18,700 nt of DNA from assembly GCA_049614485.1 (NCBI GenBank), contig JBMZDR010000031.1:1-18700 (forward strand). Direction: 5' to 3'. Origin of the DNA: GCA-2733415 sp049614485 (GTDB lineage Bacteria > Bacteroidota > Bacteroidia > Flavobacteriales > Flavobacteriaceae). The notes below the pieces were generated by a model that did no database searches, was not told the origin of the DNA, and saw only the letters and a list, made by a program, of their open reading frames with translations. Shown piece by piece: positions 1 to 7,116 of this stretch; the stretch's first letter is position 1; each line of letters starts with the position of its first letter. The translations under genes and the position numbers were made by a program.

Positions 1-54
1 TTTCAAGATGACACAGGTTCTATAGAATTGGTTTGGTTTCGTGGTCAAAAATGC
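1..54 (+). pseudogene. recG: RecG helicase fragment (internal piece, both ends missing)
   Basis: Frame 1 from base 1 reads FQDDTGSIELVWFRGQK, which resembles the OB-fold (wedge domain) segment of Bacteroidota RecG, the ATP-dependent helicase that remodels stalled forks and Holliday junctions. RecG would be expected to continue with Trp (TGG). Here the codon is TGC, and from that point the sequence belongs to dusB on the other strand. Only about 17 codons are visible, so the call rests on remembered family sequence. The piece has neither a start nor a downstream continuation in the window. It may be the 3' limit of a recG reading in from the left that was broken by a rearrangement, or a chimeric contig end. 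Confidence 0.6.
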
Positions 55-741
55 ACGCCCAATCATACAGCCGTCTAAACCGTAGTCATCACGCATACGC
101 ATAGCATCTTCTGGAGTGGTCACATCGCCATTTCCGAATACAGGAATGTGCATACGTTGGTTGTTTTTAACTTCTGCAATTGGCGCCCAATTGGCATCGC
201 CTTTATATAATTGTGCACGTGTTCTACCATGTATTGCAATTGCAGCACAACCAACATCTTGTAAGCGTTCTGCAACTTCAACAATTTTTATAGAATCTTC
301 ATCCCAACCTAATCTGGTTTTAACCGTTACAGGAAGTTTGGTGTGCTTCACCATGGCTTCTGTAAGGGACACCATCAAGTCAATATCTTTTAAAATACCT
401 GCTCCGGCACCTTTAGAAACTACTTTTTTAACCGGACAACCAAAGTTGATATCAATAATATCTGGGCCGCTGGCTTCAACAATTTCTACAGAACGCAACA
501 TCGATTCTAAAACGGCTCCAAAAATTTGAATTCCAACCGGACGTTCTTTTTCATAAATGTCTAACTTCATGGTGCTTTTGGCAGCATCACGAATTAATCC
601 TTCTGATGAAATAAATTCTGTATATACCACATCAGCACCCTCTTCTTTACATAATGCTCTAAATGGAGGGTCGCTCACATCTTCCATTGGTGCTAGTAAT
701 AACGGAAAATCTGGTAATTCTATGTCGCCTATTTTAACCAC
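52..741 (-). CDS. dusB: tRNA-dihydrouridine synthase DusB, truncated at its C-terminal side
   Basis: This is an FMN-dependent enzyme that reduces uridine to dihydrouridine in the tRNA D-loop. It starts with GTG at 741 and reads M-VKIGDIELPDFPLLLAPMED. Visible family motifs are APMEDVSDPPFR (FMN-binding first strand), INFGCPVKKVVSKGAGAG with the catalytic Cys, KTRLGWDE, IHGRTRAQLYKG, FGNGDV, and DGCMIGRA at codons 223-230. A normal DusB would continue with roughly another 90-100 residues, starting with a segment like xIGxPWxF. Instead, 17 further open codons to base 1 (FLTTKPNQFYRTCVILK) show no Dus similarity and are the antisense of a RecG segment. The gene is therefore complete at its N-terminus but cut at about base 52. 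A TATTTTTG -7 element sits just upstream at 760-767. Confidence 0.9.
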
Positions 742-759
742 AGTTCAAATTTTAAAGTG

Positions 760-767
760 CAAAAATA
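760..767 (-). promoter_or_regulatory. -7 element of the dusB promoter
   Basis: On the minus strand these bases read TATTTTTG, matching the Bacteroidota sigma-A -7 consensus TAnnTTTG. Its edge lies 18 bases upstream of the dusB GTG, which implies a very short leader. I see no convincing TTG -33 element at the usual 17-23 base spacing, so this is a moderate call. Confidence 0.45.
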
Positions 768-794
768 CTATTTAAATTACAAATAGAAAGAAGT

Positions 795-827
795 TTTCCT
801 CTCCTTGGTAGAGGATTAAGGTGTAGG
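795..827. repeat. degenerate intergenic hairpin repeat (CCTCTCC...AGAGG type)
   Basis: TCCTCT (797-802) and AGAGGA (810-815) form a perfect 6-bp stem around a 7-base loop, followed by TTAAGGTGTAGGG. This resembles a decayed copy of the dispersed intergenic sequence of the form CCTCTCC-TTTGG-AGAGG-nTTAGGGTGAGG that I recall from many Bacteroidota genomes. It has no U-run on the minus side, so it is not a standard terminator for the Smr gene that ends at 829. Only one copy is visible here, so its repeat status comes from memory. Confidence 0.4.
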
Positions 828-828
828 G

Positions 829-1362
829 TTATTGCTTTTGTTGCAAAATTCTGATTTCAGTAGCGCCCATACCGTATTCTTGGTAATCTGCTTCATAAAA
901 TCTAATGTTGTCATAACGGCGCAACATGCTATGAATGTCTGCCTTTAACACGCCATCACCAACACCATGTACTAAAACGACTTTCGGAAAACGCTTCTGA
1001 ATACTGAAATCTAACTTGTGTTTTGCCGTGTCTAATTGTAGTGATAAAATATCATAATTACTCATCCCGTGTTTTGATTTCACGAGTTTTTCAATGTGTA
1101 AATCGACCACTAATACAAATTCATTAGTTTGTTTTTTTCCTTTTTGATAGGTTTTCTTTTTTTCTTCTTTTAGAGATTTTGCATGAGCCAAACCTTTAAA
1201 ATGATAAGCCTCGGTACCGATTTTTACTAGTTGGTTTTCTTGAAAATTTAAAGGAAATCCATCAGTAGTTTCAATGGTAATTTGAGTATTTTCAATAGCA
1301 ATGACCACACCGTCAATAGTATCGTCTAAAACAGAAACTTTATCGTTAATTTGAAATTTCAT
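829..1362 (-). CDS. Smr-domain protein (DUF2027-like N-terminus)
   Basis: This is a 177-residue cytosolic protein. Residues 1-55 form a small beta-rich segment (MKFQINDKVSVLDDTIDGVV) typical of the N-terminus of DUF2027/Smr proteins in Bacteroidota. A Lys-rich linker (about 62-78) follows, and residues 82-174 form an Smr (small MutS-related) domain. Its two hallmark motifs are DLHIE (87-91, family consensus LDLHG) and HGVGDGVLK (132-140, consensus HGxGxGxLR). Smr domains bind or nick nucleic acid, and related proteins act in DNA repair or on mRNA in stalled-ribosome rescue. The MutS ATPase domain is absent, so this is a stand-alone Smr protein, not MutS2. The exact substrate cannot be read from the sequence. 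It is transcribed away from lepA, with 113 bases between the two starts. Confidence 0.88.
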   Translation of the reverse strand: MKFQINDKVSVLDDTIDGVVIAIENTQITIETTDGFPLNFQENQLVKIGTEAYHFKGLAHAKSLKEEKKKTYQKGKKQTNEFVLVVDLHIEKLVKSKHGMSNYDILSLQLDTAKHKLDFSIQKRFPKVVLVHGVGDGVLKADIHSMLRRYDNIRFYEADYQEYGMGATEIRILQQKQ

Positions 1363-1416
1363 AGCAGATTATAAATCGAATATCAAAAATAGCGCTTTTT
1401 TGCAAAGGAATTGCAC

Positions 1417-1424
1417 TATATTTG
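1417..1424 (+). promoter_or_regulatory. -7 element of the lepA promoter
   Basis: TATATTTG matches TAnnTTTG and lies 51 bases before the lepA ATG. The only upstream TTTG (1399-1402) is 14 bases away, shorter than the usual spacing, so the -33 element is uncertain. Confidence 0.45.
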
Positions 1425-1475
1425 CAAATTGATGTGTGTTTGTTTTAGACAATACACCGTAACGAAAGACGACAA

Positions 1476-3272
1476 ATGAAGCATATTAGAAATTTTTGCA
1501 TTATTGCACATATTGATCACGGTAAAAGTACCTTAGCCGATAGATTATTAGATTATACAGGAGCAGTAACAGAGCGTGAAAAACAAGCACAGTTATTGGA
1601 TAGTATGGATTTAGAGCGTGAACGTGGTATCACGATTAAATCGCACGCCATTCAAATGGAATATGTCCATGAAGGACAAGAATATGTCTTGAATTTAATT
1701 GACACACCTGGTCACGTTGATTTCTCTTATGAAGTATCACGATCAATAGCAGCCTGTGAAGGGGCGTTGTTAATTGTTGATGCCGCACAAAGCATACAAG
1801 CACAAACAATTTCTAACTTATATTTAGCCTTAGAGAATGATTTAGAAATCATCCCTGTCTTGAATAAAGTCGATTTGCCAAGTGCTAATCCAGAAGAAGT
1901 TACAGATGATATCGTTGATTTATTAGGGTGTGATCCTGAAGAAGTTATTCATGCAAGTGGAAAAACTGGTTTTGGGGTAGATAACATTCTTGACGCCATT
2001 ATAAAGCGTATTCCAGCACCAACGGGTGATCCAGAAGCTCCATTACAAGCCTTAATTTTTGATTCTGTTTACAATTCGTTTAGAGGTGTTGAAACATACT
2101 TTAGAGTATTGAACGGAACGATTAAAAAACGCCAGGAGATTAAATTTATCGCAACAGATAACAACTATTTTGCTGATGAAATTGGAACTTTAAAATTAAC
2201 ACAACACCCTAAGCAAGAAATTAAAGCTGGTGATGTTGGGTATTTAATAACGGGTATTAAAGAAGCAAAAGAAGTTAAAGTAGGTGATACAATTACCGAT
2301 GCTAAAAATCCAACTCAAGAAGCTATTGATGGTTTTGAGGATGTAAAACCAATGGTATTTGCTGGTATTTATCCGGTTGATACTGAGGATTATGAAGAGT
2401 TGCGTAACTCAATGGAAAAGTTACAATTGAATGATGCGTCATTGGTATTTCAACCAGAAAGTTCAGCAGCTTTAGGTTTTGGTTTCCGTTGTGGATTCTT
2501 AGGAATGTTACACATGGAAATTATTCAAGAACGTTTAGAACGTGAGTTCAACATGACGGTTATTACAACTGTTCCTAACGTATCATACCACGCGTTTACT
2601 AAAAAATATATTGACACACCAATTATAGTAAATAACCCAACCGATTTGCCAGATCCTTCTGGATTGGACCGTGTTGAGGAGCCATATATTAAAGCAACCA
2701 TCATTACAAAGTCTGATTTTGTTGGAAATGTAATGAGCTTGTGTATTGAGAAAAGAGGACAAATAACTAGTCAGACGTACTTAACTACAGAGCGTGTTGA
2801 ATTAACGTTTGATATGCCTTTGGCGGAGATAGTATTCGATTTTTATGACCGTTTAAAAACCGTGTCTAAAGGATATGCCTCATTTGATTATTCACCAATA
2901 GGTATGCGTCCATCAAAATTAGTACGTGTTGATATCTTATTAAACGCACAAGGGGTAGATGCGTTATCAGCTTTAATACACTTTGATAGTGCACACACCA
3001 TAGGTAAGAAAATGTGTGAAAAATTAAAAGAATTAATACCTCGTCAGCAATTTGATATTCCTATTCAAGCAGCAATTGGTGCTAAAATTATTGCGCGTGA
3101 AACAACTAAAGCCCTACGTAAAGATGTTACTGCAAAATGTTATGGTGGTGATATTTCTCGTAAGCGTAAGTTATTAGAAAAGCAGAAAAAGGGTAAAAAG
3201 CGTATGCGTCAGGTTGGTAATGTAGAAATTCCGCAAGAAGCATTTATGGCGGTTCTAAAACTGAACGACTAA
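1476..3272 (+). CDS. lepA: elongation factor 4 (LepA/EF4), translational GTPase
   Basis: This is a 598-residue ribosome-associated GTPase, full length for the family. It acts on the translating or initiating ribosome (reported back-translocase activity and 30S assembly). The G domain shows the P-loop AHIDHGKST (11-19), switch I ending in RGITIK, DTPGH (76-80, with the catalytic His at 80) and NKVD (130-133). EF-G-like domains II, III and V follow. The LepA-specific C-terminal domain ends with GGDISRKRKLLEKQKKGKKRM, the conserved basic tail that contacts tRNA and rRNA. The ATG start fits the family N-terminus MKHIRNFCIIAHIDHGK. It is monocistronic: the TATATTTG element lies upstream and a clear intrinsic terminator follows within 30 bases. 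Identity is certain. Confidence 0.98.
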   Translation: MKHIRNFCIIAHIDHGKSTLADRLLDYTGAVTEREKQAQLLDSMDLERERGITIKSHAIQMEYVHEGQEYVLNLIDTPGHVDFSYEVSRSIAACEGALLIVDAAQSIQAQTISNLYLALENDLEIIPVLNKVDLPSANPEEVTDDIVDLLGCDPEEVIHASGKTGFGVDNILDAIIKRIPAPTGDPEAPLQALIFDSVYNSFRGVETYFRVLNGTIKKRQEIKFIATDNNYFADEIGTLKLTQHPKQEIKAGDVGYLITGIKEAKEVKVGDTITDAKNPTQEAIDGFEDVKPMVFAGIYPVDTEDYEELRNSMEKLQLNDASLVFQPESSAALGFGFRCGFLGMLHMEIIQERLEREFNMTVITTVPNVSYHAFTKKYIDTPIIVNNPTDLPDPSGLDRVEEPYIKATIITKSDFVGNVMSLCIEKRGQITSQTYLTTERVELTFDMPLAEIVFDFYDRLKTVSKGYASFDYSPIGMRPSKLVRVDILLNAQGVDALSALIHFDSAHTIGKKMCEKLKELIPRQQFDIPIQAAIGAKIIARETTKALRKDVTAKCYGGDISRKRKLLEKQKKGKKRMRQVGNVEIPQEAFMAVLKLND

Positions 3273-3297
3273 CTTATTAGTAAGTTTTGAATATCAT

Positions 3298-3333
3298 AAA
3301 AGTCCGAAAGACATCTGTTTTTCGGATTTTTTT
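3298..3333 (+). terminator. intrinsic terminator after lepA
   Basis: TCCGAAA (3303-3309) pairs with TTTCGGA (3320-3326). The stem extends outward through a G-U pair and A-U pairs and is followed by a run of T (3327-3333). It ends the lepA transcript before the next gene at 3389. Confidence 0.85.
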
Positions 3334-3388
3334 ATGTTTTAGATTTATTTTGGCATAATTTCAGTATATAATTTATTAAATTACATTT

Positions 3389-3805
3389 ATGAAAACTAGT
3401 TACATTTTTATCATCGCTTGCTTTATTGTTTTAACAGTAAGGTCTCAGGAACAGGATAGTATTCCAGTAACTTCAGTTGTTAAGGTTGCACTTACTGAAA
3501 AAATTGCCTTAGATGAGCGTGTATCAATTGAGTTGGTTGAGGTGCTTTCAGATTCTCGTTGCCCTAAAAATGTGCAATGTATTTGGGCAGGTGAAGCGCA
3601 AATTCTTGTTAATATTTATAAAAAAGGGCAGAAAATGCGACAAGAAATACTAACACTTCATCCAGCTGCTATACAAGAAAATGTATTTCAGCTCCTATCA
3701 TCTAAGCTTACTAAAGTCACCGCAGTACATTTAAGACCTTATCCAAATGGGATTGATAAAGTAGCGTTAGGTGATTACAGTTTAGAATTAACAGTATTGC
3801 ACTAG
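3389..3805 (+). CDS. small secreted protein with RCP-x4-CxWxG motif, function unknown
   Basis: This is a 138-residue protein with a Sec signal peptide (about residues 1-20, MKTSYIFIIACFIVLTVRSQ), so it is periplasmic or exported. The mature part contains SRCPKNVQCIWAG (56-68), with two Cys (58 and 64) that could form a disulfide or a metal site. Residues 70-138 look beta-strand rich and the protein ends LGDYSLELTVLH. I recall similar small proteins with the D/S-RCP-xx-xxCxWxGEA motif in many Bacteroidota, without an assigned function. The gene stands alone after the lepA terminator. Its stop TAG lies in the palindrome CTAG, which also supplies the stop of the converging Sco1 gene. No function is claimed. 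Confidence 0.75.
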   Translation: MKTSYIFIIACFIVLTVRSQEQDSIPVTSVVKVALTEKIALDERVSIELVEVLSDSRCPKNVQCIWAGEAQILVNIYKKGQKMRQEILTLHPAAIQENVFQLLSSKLTKVTAVHLRPYPNGIDKVALGDYSLELTVLH

Positions 3806-4482
3806 TTTTTATACTCGTCTTTTAGAATAACAATATCTTCTAAAAGGCGGTCAATATCTTCATCATCGGTACCATCGTATAAGCCTCTGATACGTTTTTG
3901 TTTATCAACTAAAACAAAATTTTCAGTATGTACCATACCATAAGCGTCATCTTTAGTGGGGTCGTATTTTGCTACTAAATAAGATTTTCTAGCGAGGTTG
4001 TATATTTCTTTTTTGCTTCCAGTGACCAAGTTCCATTTATGACTTAACACGCCTTTTTCAATTGCATAGCGCTTTAATTGAGCCACAGTGTCAATCTTAG
4101 GAGTTACGGTATGCGATAATAACATGACGTCATCATCTAACAAAATAGCGTTTTGAACCTTTTTCATGTTACTTGTCATTATTGGGCAAATGGTACCACA
4201 AGTTGTAAAAAAGAAATCGGCAACATATATTTTATTGTTATAATCAGCCTGAGTAATGGTTTTTCCATTTTGGTTTGTTAATGAAAAATCAGCAATATGA
4301 TGCTTCTTTTTAATATGAACAACTGTGCTGTCTACGAGCTCTTGGTTTACATTTTTTCCTGGTGCAAAGGTGGGTAGCCGTTTAACGGGTTTTAAGGCGT
4401 AATAAAAAAGAGAAAGTATTATAGCCGATAGACACAGAAAAAAAATGGCAAATTTTTTATAACCCTTAAAGAATTCAAGCAT
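3802..4482 (-). CDS. Sco1/SenC/PrrC-family copper chaperone or thiol oxidoreductase
   Basis: This 226-residue protein has one N-terminal membrane anchor (about residues 10-30) and a periplasmic thioredoxin-fold domain. The copper or redox motif TTCGTICP has Cys95 and Cys99 in the CxxxC spacing of Sco proteins. The distal His ligand is His185 (MVHTENFVLVD), 86 residues after Cys99, close to the spacing in yeast Sco1 (87). Family members deliver copper to the CuA site of cytochrome c oxidase or reduce its cysteines. No oxidase gene is in the window, so the partner is inferred. The start ATG at 4482 gives the anchor directly. The last codon and stop share CTAG with the converging secreted-protein gene. 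Confidence 0.92.
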   Translation of the reverse strand: MLEFFKGYKKFAIFFLCLSAIILSLFYYALKPVKRLPTFAPGKNVNQELVDSTVVHIKKKHHIADFSLTNQNGKTITQADYNNKIYVADFFFTTCGTICPIMTSNMKKVQNAILLDDDVMLLSHTVTPKIDTVAQLKRYAIEKGVLSHKWNLVTGSKKEIYNLARKSYLVAKYDPTKDDAYGMVHTENFVLVDKQKRIRGLYDGTDDEDIDRLLEDIVILKDEYKN

Positions 4483-4501
4483 GGTATTTTATTTAAGGTT
4501 A

Positions 4502-4509
4502 CAAAGGTA
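4502..4509 (-). promoter_or_regulatory. -7 element of the Sco1 gene promoter
   Basis: On the minus strand these bases read TACCTTTG (TAnnTTTG), 19 bases before the ATG at 4482. No clear TTG is seen at -33. A 13-base palindrome, ATTTCA-C-TGAAAT, lies just upstream at 4534-4546 in the shared region with rseP and could be an operator, but nothing else supports this. Confidence 0.4.
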
Positions 4510-4653
4510 AAAAACGTTTCGTTGTGCTTTGTGATTTCACTGAAATTTAAACGAAATAATAACAGGAATTACATCAAAACATAAACTCTTCTTAATAGCC
4601 GTTTTATTTCGCTTAAAAAGCCTATTTTAGCGCGTAAAATTTAATTATATCTC

Positions 4654-6009
4654 ATGACATTTACAGAAATATTAATCATGGTTGCTCAATTTTTATTGAG
4701 TTTGTCTTTTCTAATCATCCTTCACGAATGGGGGCACTATTATCCAGCGAAATTATTTAAAATAAAAGTTGAAAAATTTTACTTGTTTTTTGATGCGTTC
4801 GGAAAATCGCTCTTTAAAAAGAAAATTGGCGATACCGTATATGGTATTGGTTGGTTGCCTTTAGGAGGGTATGTGAAAATTGCTGGAATGATTGATGAAA
4901 GCATGGATAAAGAACAAATGGCTGAAGAACCTAAAGAATGGGAGTTCCGTTCTAAACCGGCTTGGCAACGTTTAATTATTATGCTAGGTGGTGTTACTGT
5001 AAATTTTGTGTTAGCCTATTTGATATTTGTATTTGTGTCATTTACTTGGGGGGACACCTTTTTAGCTAATGATCAAGTAAAAGATGGGATTGTAGTTCCT
5101 GAATTTGTAGAGCAACAAATTGGTTTAAAATCAGGGGATAAGATAGTTTCTATAGACGGGGAAATTCCTGTAAAATTTAGCGATGTACGTTCAAGTTTAT
5201 TATTCGGTAATGAAATTGTAGTTAACAGAAATAATGAAATTAAAACACTTCAGATCCCAGAAGATTTTTTAGGAAATTTAGTAGATTCTGATGCAAAGCG
5301 TTTAATTGATATTCCTAGACCAGTAGTAGTTGCAAAAGTTGATAAAGAATCACCTAACAAAGCATCAGGTTTAAAAAAGAACGATATAATTACTGCTATT
5401 AATGGTTTAAAGGTTAATTACAGTAATCTTGAAGCCTTATTAAAAAGTAATGCTTCTAAAGAAGTTGAACTGACTTTGATGAATACCCATAAAGAGTACA
5501 GAACAATTACTGCATCAGTAAGTAAAGAAGGTAAATTAGGTATCGTACGTACATCATTAAATTCTGATGATTTAGATAAATTAGGGTACTACAAGTTATC
5601 TGTTAAAAAGTATTCGTTTATAGAATCTTTTGGTGCTGGTGGTGAAAAATTTATTGGGAAATTCAAGTTGATGATCAAGAATATTAAAGCTATTGGAAAC
5701 CCTAAAACAGGTGCTTATAAAGGTGTTGGTAGTTTTGTGTCAATTGCAAAGATATTTCCAACAACTTGGGATTGGCAGTTCTTTTGGAACATCACAGCAT
5801 TCTTATCAATTATGTTGGGAGTCTTAAACTTATTGCCAATACCAGCGTTAGATGGAGGGCATGCTGTATTTGTGTTGTACGAAATGATAACTGGAAAAAA
5901 ACCAGGTGATAAATTTTTAGAATATGCGCAAATGGTTGGTTTTGTGTTAATGATGGCGCTTTTTGTATATGCATTTGGTAATGATATTTACCGACATTTT
6001 ATAAAGTAG
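4654..6009 (+). CDS. rseP: RIP metalloprotease RseP (site-2 protease, M50B)
   Basis: This is a 451-residue inner-membrane zinc protease that performs intramembrane cleavage, classically of anti-sigma factors after a first periplasmic cut. The zinc site HEWGH (24-28) lies in the first membrane helix. The third ligand motif is PALDGGH (397-403, Asp400), in a helix near the C-terminus. Between them are a membrane segment (about 106-128, RLIIMLGGVTVNFVLAYLIF) and two PDZ-like segments, around 130-200 (GLKSGDKIVSIDG) and 225-295 (GLKKNDIITAING). The two-PDZ layout is standard for RseP. The substrate, perhaps an ECF sigma regulator, is not in the window. It lies upstream of the tRNA-Asn genes, which have their own promoter. 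The ATG at 4654 fits the family N-terminus. Confidence 0.95.
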   Translation: MTFTEILIMVAQFLLSLSFLIILHEWGHYYPAKLFKIKVEKFYLFFDAFGKSLFKKKIGDTVYGIGWLPLGGYVKIAGMIDESMDKEQMAEEPKEWEFRSKPAWQRLIIMLGGVTVNFVLAYLIFVFVSFTWGDTFLANDQVKDGIVVPEFVEQQIGLKSGDKIVSIDGEIPVKFSDVRSSLLFGNEIVVNRNNEIKTLQIPEDFLGNLVDSDAKRLIDIPRPVVVAKVDKESPNKASGLKKNDIITAINGLKVNYSNLEALLKSNASKEVELTLMNTHKEYRTITASVSKEGKLGIVRTSLNSDDLDKLGYYKLSVKKYSFIESFGAGGEKFIGKFKLMIKNIKAIGNPKTGAYKGVGSFVSIAKIFPTTWDWQFFWNITAFLSIMLGVLNLLPIPALDGGHAVFVLYEMITGKKPGDKFLEYAQMVGFVLMMALFVYAFGNDIYRHFIK

Positions 6010-6029
6010 TAAAAAAATTTATTTTTGTG

Positions 6030-6060
6030 TTGCAACAAACATAAATTAAGCATATATTTG
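6030..6060 (+). promoter_or_regulatory. promoter of the tRNA-Asn pair
   Basis: TTG (6030-6032) is separated by 20 bases from TATATTTG (6053-6060), a full match in sequence and spacing to the flavobacterial housekeeping promoter. The predicted start is about 15 bases before the first mature tRNA base. Confidence 0.75.
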
Positions 6061-6083
6061 CACCCGCTTATATAAGCTAACAC

Positions 6084-6157
6084 TCCTCCTTAGCTCAGTT
6101 GGTTAGAGCATCTGACTGTTAATCAGAGGGTCCTTGGTTCGAGCCCAAGAGGAGGAG
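6084..6157 (+). tRNA. tRNA-Asn (anticodon GTT), copy 1
   Basis: The cloverleaf is complete. The acceptor TCCTCCT (6084-6090) pairs with AGGAGGA (6150-6156), and the discriminator is G at 6157. The D arm is GCTC/GAGC. The anticodon stem TCTGA/TCAGA encloses loop CTGTTAA with GTT at 6118-6120. The variable loop is GGGTC, and the T arm CTTGG/CCAAG encloses TTCGAGC. The 3' CCA is not encoded (the next bases are CAA). It shares a transcript with copy 2, which starts 65 bases after this copy ends. Confidence 0.97.
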
Positions 6158-6222
6158 CAAAATAAGCAATGGCAACGTAACAGCCGATAATTGTTACAAC
6201 TTACATAGTTCTTTATGAACAT

Positions 6223-6296
6223 TCCTCTTTAGCTCAGTTGGTTAGAGCATCTGACTGTTAATCAGAGGGTCCTTGGTTCGAGCCCAAGAAGAGGAG
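6223..6296 (+). tRNA. tRNA-Asn (anticodon GTT), copy 2
   Basis: This is identical to copy 1 except for one acceptor-stem base pair. The acceptor is TCCTCTT (6223-6229) pairing with AAGAGGA (6289-6295), so C-G at position 6/67 has become T-A. The anticodon GTT is at 6257-6259 and the discriminator G at 6296. The CCA end is not encoded. The 65-base spacer from copy 1 holds a short inverted repeat, GTAACA (6177-6182) with TGTTAC (6192-6197), that could fold as a processing hairpin. A terminator follows directly. Confidence 0.97.
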
Positions 6297-6303
6297 CAAA
6301 ATC

Positions 6304-6334
6304 ACCCAACTTATGAAAATAGGTTGGGTTTTTT
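6304..6334 (+). terminator. intrinsic terminator of the tRNA-Asn operon
   Basis: ACCCAAC (6304-6310) pairs with GTTGGGT (6323-6329), followed by a T-run (6329-6334). It lies 7 bases after the second tRNA. Confidence 0.9.
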
Positions 6335-6461
6335 GTTTGCTCTAACAGTTGTGTTGTATTTTTTAAAATAACAATTGAAAGTTTGTGATGTGTATTTTAG
6401 TTAAAACCTAATGAGTATTTCAATTAATTTGTTTAAATTAGAGGGACTTAAAGTTTTAGGT

Positions 6462-7022
6462 ATGAAACTAAAATTACTTTTTTTTATCGCGTTTTTTGTT
6501 GTAAACCTTAGTTTAGCGGAAACCCATGTAATCAATTGGGGGGTTAATACTCATGGCGTAACAAACATATTTGTAGGCGATACTGTTCAATGGAATTTTG
6601 TAGGATTTCATGACGTTACAAGCAGTGGTTCTCCGTCTTTTGTTTCATCTGCACAGCAAAGTGGAGGGTCATACTCCGTTACATTTAATTCCGTAGGGGA
6701 TTATAATTACTTTTGTAGTGTACATGGTGCTATTAGTATGGATGGAACAATTGTGGTTTCGTTAAACTTAAGTGTAGATGATCAGGCTCAGCCTATTTTT
6801 TCTATCTATCCTAATCCATCTAGTGATGTGTTAAATTTAAAATTACCAAATAATAGCTCTAATGCAATTGTAGAAATTTTTGATGTAACAGGAAAGAATG
6901 TTTATAAGTCTAAAGCAACTAAACAAACATCTGTTAATGTGATAAATTGGAAAACCGGATTGTATTTTGTTCAGGTTAGCTTTGATGACTATAAAGTCAC
7001 AAAACGCTTTGTTAAAGAGTAA
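6462..7022 (+). CDS. secreted plastocyanin-like cupredoxin with T9SS type A sorting domain
   Basis: This 186-residue protein starts at ATG 6462, chosen because it begins a clean Sec signal (MKLKLLFFIAFFVVNLSLA). An upstream in-frame ATG at 6411 would add 17 residues before the signal. Residues 20-100 are a type 1 copper domain with ligands His50 (GFHDVTS), Cys85, His88 and Met93 in FCSVHGAISMDG. The C-x2-H-x4-M spacing equals that of plastocyanin. Residues 111-186 are a Por/T9SS C-terminal sorting domain (IYPNPSSDVLNLKL, DVTGKNVY, GLYFVQVSF, KRFVKE). The protein should carry one copper ion and be exported by T9SS to the surface or medium. The electron partner is unknown. It sits alone between the tRNA terminator and a bidirectional terminator. 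Confidence 0.88.
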   Translation: MKLKLLFFIAFFVVNLSLAETHVINWGVNTHGVTNIFVGDTVQWNFVGFHDVTSSGSPSFVSSAQQSGGSYSVTFNSVGDYNYFCSVHGAISMDGTIVVSLNLSVDDQAQPIFSIYPNPSSDVLNLKLPNNSSNAIVEIFDVTGKNVYKSKATKQTSVNVINWKTGLYFVQVSFDDYKVTKRFVKE

Positions 7023-7034
7023 TTAAAACCATAT

Positions 7035-7083
7035 AAAAAAAGACTAAGGCTACCATCTTGATTGATGTCCATAGTCTTTTTTT
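7035..7083. terminator. bidirectional terminator between convergent genes
   Basis: A run of seven A then GACTA (7035-7046) pairs perfectly with TAGTC then seven T (7072-7083). The loop holds a second small stem, CATC/GATG. Because A-run and T-run flank the stem, it can stop the cupredoxin transcript (plus) and the small membrane-protein operon (minus). Confidence 0.85.
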
Positions 7084-7116
7084 AGTATCTTTTAATAAAA
7101 GTGTTTTCTAGAGTAA

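Noticed and set aside
116..775. Two plus-strand open frames opposite dusB
   Set aside because: The minus strand carries unmistakable DusB motifs here, and the plus frames are antisense shadows.
4625..4638. 14-base match (inverted) to 7126-7139, TTTTAGCGCGTAAA
   Set aside because: One copy lies in the coding end of a membrane protein (Leu-Ala-Arg-Lys codons). A single match of this length is expected by chance in a window of this size.
6411..6461. Upstream ATG for the cupredoxin gene
   Set aside because: It would place 17 residues ahead of a canonical signal peptide. ATG 6462 gives a normal signal and length.
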